Shown: in pieces, positions 13,308 through 16,176 of the stretch
Position numbering within the stretch: position 1 is the first letter of the stretch
Layout of the letters: each line of letters begins with the position of its first letter
Source of the DNA: Parvularculaceae bacterium UBA4496
GTDB taxonomy: Bacteria > Pseudomonadota > Alphaproteobacteria > Caulobacterales > Parvularculaceae
Assembly: GCA_002388885.1 (NCBI GenBank)
Contig: DGNI01000045.1
Coordinates: 1,880 to 18,055 of the forward strand
Direction of reading: 5' to 3'
Length of the DNA stretch: 16,176 nucleotides
Program-made: the position numbers and the translations under genes
The notes under the pieces: model-generated
Seen by the model: only the letters and a program-made list of their open reading frames with translations
Databases searched by the model: none
What the model was told of the DNA's origin: nothing

Positions 13308-14119
13308 CATCAGAAGAACTTCAAGGATTTACGGCCTTCGCCGGCGAGCTGGCCGATGCGGCGCGTCATGAAACGCTGCCCCGGTTTCGCAGCGGCGCCA
13401 GCATCGTCAACAAGCTTGAGGAAAAACCGGGTGATGATTTCGATCCTGTCACCGACGCCGACCGCGAGGGCGAGCGCGCAATCCGCGCATTGATCGAGAA
13501 AACCTATCCTGACCACGGCGTGCTTGGTGAAGAATTCGGGGAGCGCAAAGGCGCGGGGCCCTGGCGGTGGGTGCTCGATCCGGTGGACGGCACCCGCGCC
13601 TTCATGTGCGGCGGCGCGACCTGGACGACGCTGATCGCGCTTGAATATGAGGGCGCGCATGTTCTGGGGCTGATCGATCAGCCGTTTACGGATGAACGCT
13701 GGATCGCATTTGACGGTGTAACGCGCTATGCGCGGGGCGGGAAATCCGAGACAGTACGAACGAGCGGCCTCACAGATATTTCAAAGGCGCGGATTTCAAC
13801 CACCGATCCGCTGGCGACAGGCTACTTCACCGAAAACGAGGCGGCGGCCTATTTGCGCGTCGCCGCCGCGTCGCGCGTCGCGCGCTATTCGATGGATGCT
13901 TACGCATACGGCCTTCTGGCGATTGGCGAGCTTGATATCGTGCTGGAAACGTCGTTGCAGCGCCATGACTATGCTGCACTTGTGCCGGTGATCGAAGGCG
14001 CTGGCGGCGCCGTCAGCAACTGGCGCGGTGAGAAAGTCGGCGCCGACGATCGCGGTGAAATCCTCGCCGCCGCAACGCCGGAGCTGCATGGAAGGGCCCT
14101 TGGATTGCTGGCGGGTTAG
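13298..14119 (+). CDS. hisN: HisN-type histidinol-phosphatase (inositol monophosphatase superfamily)
   Basis: 273 residues, expected to remove phosphate from L-histidinol phosphate in histidine biosynthesis with Mg2+. The IMPase metal site is complete: Glu78 in LGEEFGE, Asp94 and Asp97 in WVLDPVDGTRAF, and Asp224 in the C-terminal 'SLQRHDYAALVPVIEGAGG'. The early DPVTDADREGERAIRALIE (49-67) is also typical. Relatives include inositol phosphatases and CysQ; I prefer HisN because the overall pattern ('DDFDPVTDADR', 'ATWTTLIAL', 'GLIDQPF', 'YSMDAYAYGLLAIGELDIV') matches alphaproteobacterial HisN from memory. ATG 13298 is the only possible standard start, since an in-frame stop lies at 13268 with no start between. 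There is no Shine-Dalgarno sequence, and the start codon sits in a hairpin. The stop abuts the end of the convergent frameshifted gene. Confidence 0.87.
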   Translation: MPFSSEELQGFTAFAGELADAARHETLPRFRSGASIVNKLEEKPGDDFDPVTDADREGERAIRALIEKTYPDHGVLGEEFGERKGAGPWRWVLDPVDGTRAFMCGGATWTTLIALEYEGAHVLGLIDQPFTDERWIAFDGVTRYARGGKSETVRTSGLTDISKARISTTDPLATGYFTENEAAAYLRVAAASRVARYSMDAYAYGLLAIGELDIVLETSLQRHDYAALVPVIEGAGGAVSNWRGEKVGADDRGEILAAATPELHGRALGLLAG

Positions 14120-14624
14120 CTACTTCAGTACTTCAAACGAGAGTAAGCCGATTACAGGTCCACTTGTGTAGTGACAGTAGCCCATGACCATTGTGTTAGG
14201 GCCGCCTATTTGTGAACAATCAGAAATTAAACCTGTCAGCCTCACTTTGCGCCCTTCTAGTTCGTGAAGTTTTTCCATGGTGCTGTCTTTGCCGTAGACG
14301 CCAAGGCGACGTTTCGACGAGGCGTTATTTGAAGAAGGGTGCAATCGTTTAAGGTCCGCTTTCTGAAAAAATAGTGCGCGTGCCTTGTAATAACCTTCCG
14401 TAGAAACACGTTCTCCAAAAAATCGGTTTGAATCTCTGGTCAGCGTTTCAAGATCTACGAATTCAATAGTTTCAGAGGTGCATATTCCTTCGGACGGGTA
14501 AAACGAAAAAAAGCATTATGAACTCATCATCTTCGGATGAAGCTTCCTCAATATTTAGGTTCGTTGCTGTGCCGCTTGTCGAGAGTAAAAACAGAACGCA
14601 ACAGGTCAACCAAAAATTGCGCAC
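14120..14624 (-). pseudogene. Small exported protein gene with a +1 frameshift in a T7 run
   Basis: A gene of unknown family, seen only by joining two frames. It starts at GTG 14624, seven bases after a strong GGAGG (14636-14632). The first frame gives a signal peptide, MRNFWLTCCVLFLLSTSGTA, then an acidic stretch EEASSEDDEF and ILE-MET-LEU-PHE, and soon hits a stop. Removing one T from the run of seven (A7 at 14506-14512 on the plus strand) continues into SFYPSEGICTSETIEF, 'LTRDSNRFFGERVSTEGYYK', 'ARALFFQKADLKRLHPS', and on to 'LEGRKVRLTGLISDC' and LLSFEVLK. The total is 504 bases in frame, or 167 residues. The mature protein has three cysteines and no motif I recognise. It follows the alpha/beta hydrolase by 17 bases, so it belongs to that operon. 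Base use is A/T-richer than the neighbours. It could be a decayed gene, a sequencing error, or a slippage site. Confidence 0.72.
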
Positions 14625-14641
14625 GCTTATGCCTCCAGAAT

Positions 14642-15574
14642 TTAGCCGCCAAATACCGGCGCAACAAACGCATCAAACGCCTTGAAGTAAGCGCTACGTA
14701 ATTCATCGCGCTCCATCATGATTTCATGCAGCGCGCCGGGAATGGTTTCGAGCGAAATGTTGTCGTTCCTGTCGGCGATTTCGGCGTGATCGGCGCCGTC
14801 GATCTGTTTTTCCGCGCCGGCGGTGATGATGAGCGTCGGCGTTTCGATGCCGTCAAGGGCGCCCGGCGCATGGATGGCGTCGCTCGCCTTGATGGCGGCG
14901 TTCACCCAGCCATAGCTCGGTGAGTCGTTGGCGGACTCGCCTGCAGCAATGCGCAAGTCGCGGAACCGGGCGTGCCGTCGTTTGTCGCTGGTGAAAATGT
15001 TGTCCTCGAAAACGTCGGCGTGATCCGTTGTGCGCATGACGGGCTTCGCGGCCATGCCGATGGCGCTGGCGAGCGCGGCGGCGAACCCAGTCATTTTGTT
15101 TTGCGGTTCGGGGAAAAGCCGCGTCATTGGCGCACAAAGTACAGCTCGCTCGAATGCCGGATAGCCTGAGGCGAGCAGCATCAGCGCCGGCATGCCGCCC
15201 ATAGAATGGGTCATCAGTATGTAAGGTCCGCCAAAGCGCGGCTTGACGTGCGCCTCAACAAAAAGACGCAAATCATCGCGCAGGACGGCGAAGAAGGCTC
15301 GCCACTTCGTGCGCGGAGCGGTTTCCCGGTCCGAAAGCCCTTGTCCGCGCCAGTCCATCATGGCGACGTTGAACTTGCGCGCGCGCAAATCCTCGACGGT
15401 TTCGAAATATTTTTCGATGAACTCGGACCAGCCGGTCATCAAAATGACCGTGCCGCGTGCATTGTCAGCGGGAAAAAACGCAGCTCTGAGTTTGGCGCCG
15501 TCTGGCGGCTTGAATTCAAAAACTTCTGCGCTGTCAGGAACTGGGTTGCCTTCTATTTCAAAAAACCGGCTCAT
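14642..15574 (-). CDS. Alpha/beta hydrolase, lysophospholipase/monoacylglycerol lipase-like
   Basis: 310 residues. Alpha/beta hydrolase marks are the oxyanion-side strand 'GTVILMTGWSEFIEKYFETV' (41-60), 'NVAMMDWRGQGLSDRE' (69-84), the nucleophile elbow YILMTHSMGG with Ser124, Asp259 in AEKQIDGAD, and His283 in GALHEIMMERDELR. The pattern WRGQGLSDR with HSMGG and H-E-I-x-x-E is that of the PldB/monoacylglycerol lipase-like hydrolases (COG2267). The likely substrate is a lysophospholipid or monoacylglycerol. No signal peptide, so a cytoplasmic or membrane-surface enzyme. The start ATG overlaps the stop of the SCP2 gene (ATGA), which shows translational coupling; the small exported protein follows by 17 bases. 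Confidence 0.92.
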   Translation of the reverse strand: MSRFFEIEGNPVPDSAEVFEFKPPDGAKLRAAFFPADNARGTVILMTGWSEFIEKYFETVEDLRARKFNVAMMDWRGQGLSDRETAPRTKWRAFFAVLRDDLRLFVEAHVKPRFGGPYILMTHSMGGMPALMLLASGYPAFERAVLCAPMTRLFPEPQNKMTGFAAALASAIGMAAKPVMRTTDHADVFEDNIFTSDKRRHARFRDLRIAAGESANDSPSYGWVNAAIKASDAIHAPGALDGIETPTLIITAGAEKQIDGADHAEIADRNDNISLETIPGALHEIMMERDELRSAYFKAFDAFVAPVFGG

Positions 15575-15885
15575 TTTTTCGGTCCGAGTTCAAGCCGCGC
15601 CATGACGCTCATATCGCCGGAGACAGCGATCCGGCCCGACACATAGGCGCTTTCAAACGCCCGGTTGTTGGCGAACGCGCGAACGAGAGAATCGCGCCGG
15701 CTGCAAAGAACGCATGCCGTTTCCGCGTCTTTGGGTGCGGCATCAGAAATGTTCGGCGGTGCGGCGCGTCCGTCGATCCACAACGGTTTGCCTTCGTCCG
15801 GGACGATTTGCAAAACGGCGCCGAAGGAGGCGGCGAAGGATTTTTTCGCCGCCTCGGCTAATGGGTTTCCGTTATCGCCGGACAT
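15571..15885 (-). CDS. SCP2 sterol-binding-domain protein
   Basis: 104 residues, nearly all one SCP2-like domain: 'GAVLQIVPDEGKPLWIDGRA', 'AETACVLCSRRDSLVRAFAN', 'RAFESAYVSGRIAVSGDMSV' and 'MARLELG'. The elements 'W-I-D' and 'GRIAVSGDMSVMARL' are characteristic of small bacterial SCP2 domain proteins, which form a hydrophobic cavity for fatty acyl or sterol-like lipids. It is probably a cytoplasmic lipid carrier. Four bases are shared with the downstream hydrolase gene and six bases separate it from the methyltransferase gene upstream, so the three are co-transcribed. The domain identification is from pattern memory. Confidence 0.85.
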   Translation of the reverse strand: MSGDNGNPLAEAAKKSFAASFGAVLQIVPDEGKPLWIDGRAAPPNISDAAPKDAETACVLCSRRDSLVRAFANNRAFESAYVSGRIAVSGDMSVMARLELGPKK

Positions 15886-15891
15886 TAACGC

Positions 15892-16176
15892 TTATTCCAG
15901 AAGCGCGCCGTCAGCGGCGAGGGGTTTGCGGAATTTCAGCGTCATCCGGTCGCTTTCGCCGATGGCGTCATATGCGCTGCGGTCGAAATCCGGATCGTCC
16001 TGTCCGCGGATTTCTGAAGACCGGCGGACAGGCGGCAATGTCCACACGCCAAACGGATGGTCTTTCGTATCCGCGGGGTTGGCGTTGATTTCCGACGCCG
16101 CTTCGAAGTCGAACCCGGCCTCTGTGGCAAACGCAATCACATCGTCCGTATACATATAGCCGGATGAACCGTCCCG
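15892..16176 (-). CDS. SAM-dependent methyltransferase (COG4798-like), C-terminal part
   Basis: The frame is open from the right edge of the window, so the N-terminal methyltransferase core lies outside. The 94 residues seen begin RDGSSGYMYTDDVIAFATEA and contain 'GFDFEAASEINANPADTKDH' followed by PFGVWTLPPVRR and a tail GESDRMTLKFRKP. The block SEINANP-x-DTKDHP-x-GVWTLPP and the ending with LKF-x-KP match my memory of the COG4798 predicted methyltransferases, many of which are exported. The catalytic SAM-binding motifs cannot be checked. The gene is the first visible member of an operon with the SCP2 protein, the hydrolase and the frameshifted exported protein. Confidence 0.83.
   Translation of the reverse strand, partial: RDGSSGYMYTDDVIAFATEAGFDFEAASEINANPADTKDHPFGVWTLPPVRRSSEIRGQDDPDFDRSAYDAIGESDRMTLKFRKPLAADGALLE

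Overview
The window looks like chromosomal DNA of a GC-rich alphaproteobacterium. The evidence is a DUF2794 protein, a CpdR-type response regulator ending in Ala-Ala, a PraR-like XRE regulator, a HisN-type phosphatase, an N-formylglutamate amidohydrolase and a small-RNA locus that resembles the alphaproteobacterial mmgR/ar8 family. I cannot fix the order or genus from sequence alone; Caulobacterales, Parvularculales or Rhizobiales relatives would all fit. I see no integrase, insertion sequence, CRISPR array or prophage gene.

Layout. 1-1178 (+) is the 3' part of hisS, convergent with a DUF2007-type membrane protein (1175-1600, -). An AEC-family permease (1627-2559, -) diverges from a DUF2794 protein (2868-3209, +). 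Next come a TTC38-like TPR protein (3216-4451, -), a bidirectional terminator at 4531-4573, a Bax-inhibitor-1/YccA membrane protein (4592-5317, -) and the rRNA methyltransferase RsmB (about 5490-6818, -). RsmB diverges from an exported YbjN-domain protein (6966-7715, +) that ends at a strong terminator. Two overlapping TadE-like pseudopilin genes follow (7898-9017, +). A GIY-YIG nuclease gene (9038-9277, -) whose conserved start is ATA, a cluster of small inverted repeats and a tRNA-Val(GAC) gene (9473-9547, -) come next.

The right half begins with cpdR (-), which diverges from the N-formylglutamate amidohydrolase gene (+). Then come an mmgR-like sRNA on the minus strand (about 11155-11240), a GT4 glycosyltransferase (+), a PraR-like regulator (+) and hisN (+). 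hisN's start codon lies inside a terminator-like hairpin. The window closes with a tightly packed minus-strand operon. In transcription order it holds a COG4798-type methyltransferase (cut by the window edge), an SCP2-domain protein, an alpha/beta hydrolase, and a small exported protein broken by a +1 frameshift in a run of seven T.

How the parts fit together. Much of the window is housekeeping (translation, rRNA modification, histidine synthesis). The stretch from cpdR to hisN gathers regulators: a proteolysis adaptor under phosphorelay control, a small RNA with an anti-Shine-Dalgarno sequence, and an XRE regulator with a structured leader. The sites most worth a second look are the sRNA, the frameshifted exported protein, the ATA start of the GIY-YIG gene, and the leader hairpins of hisN and the PraR-like gene.
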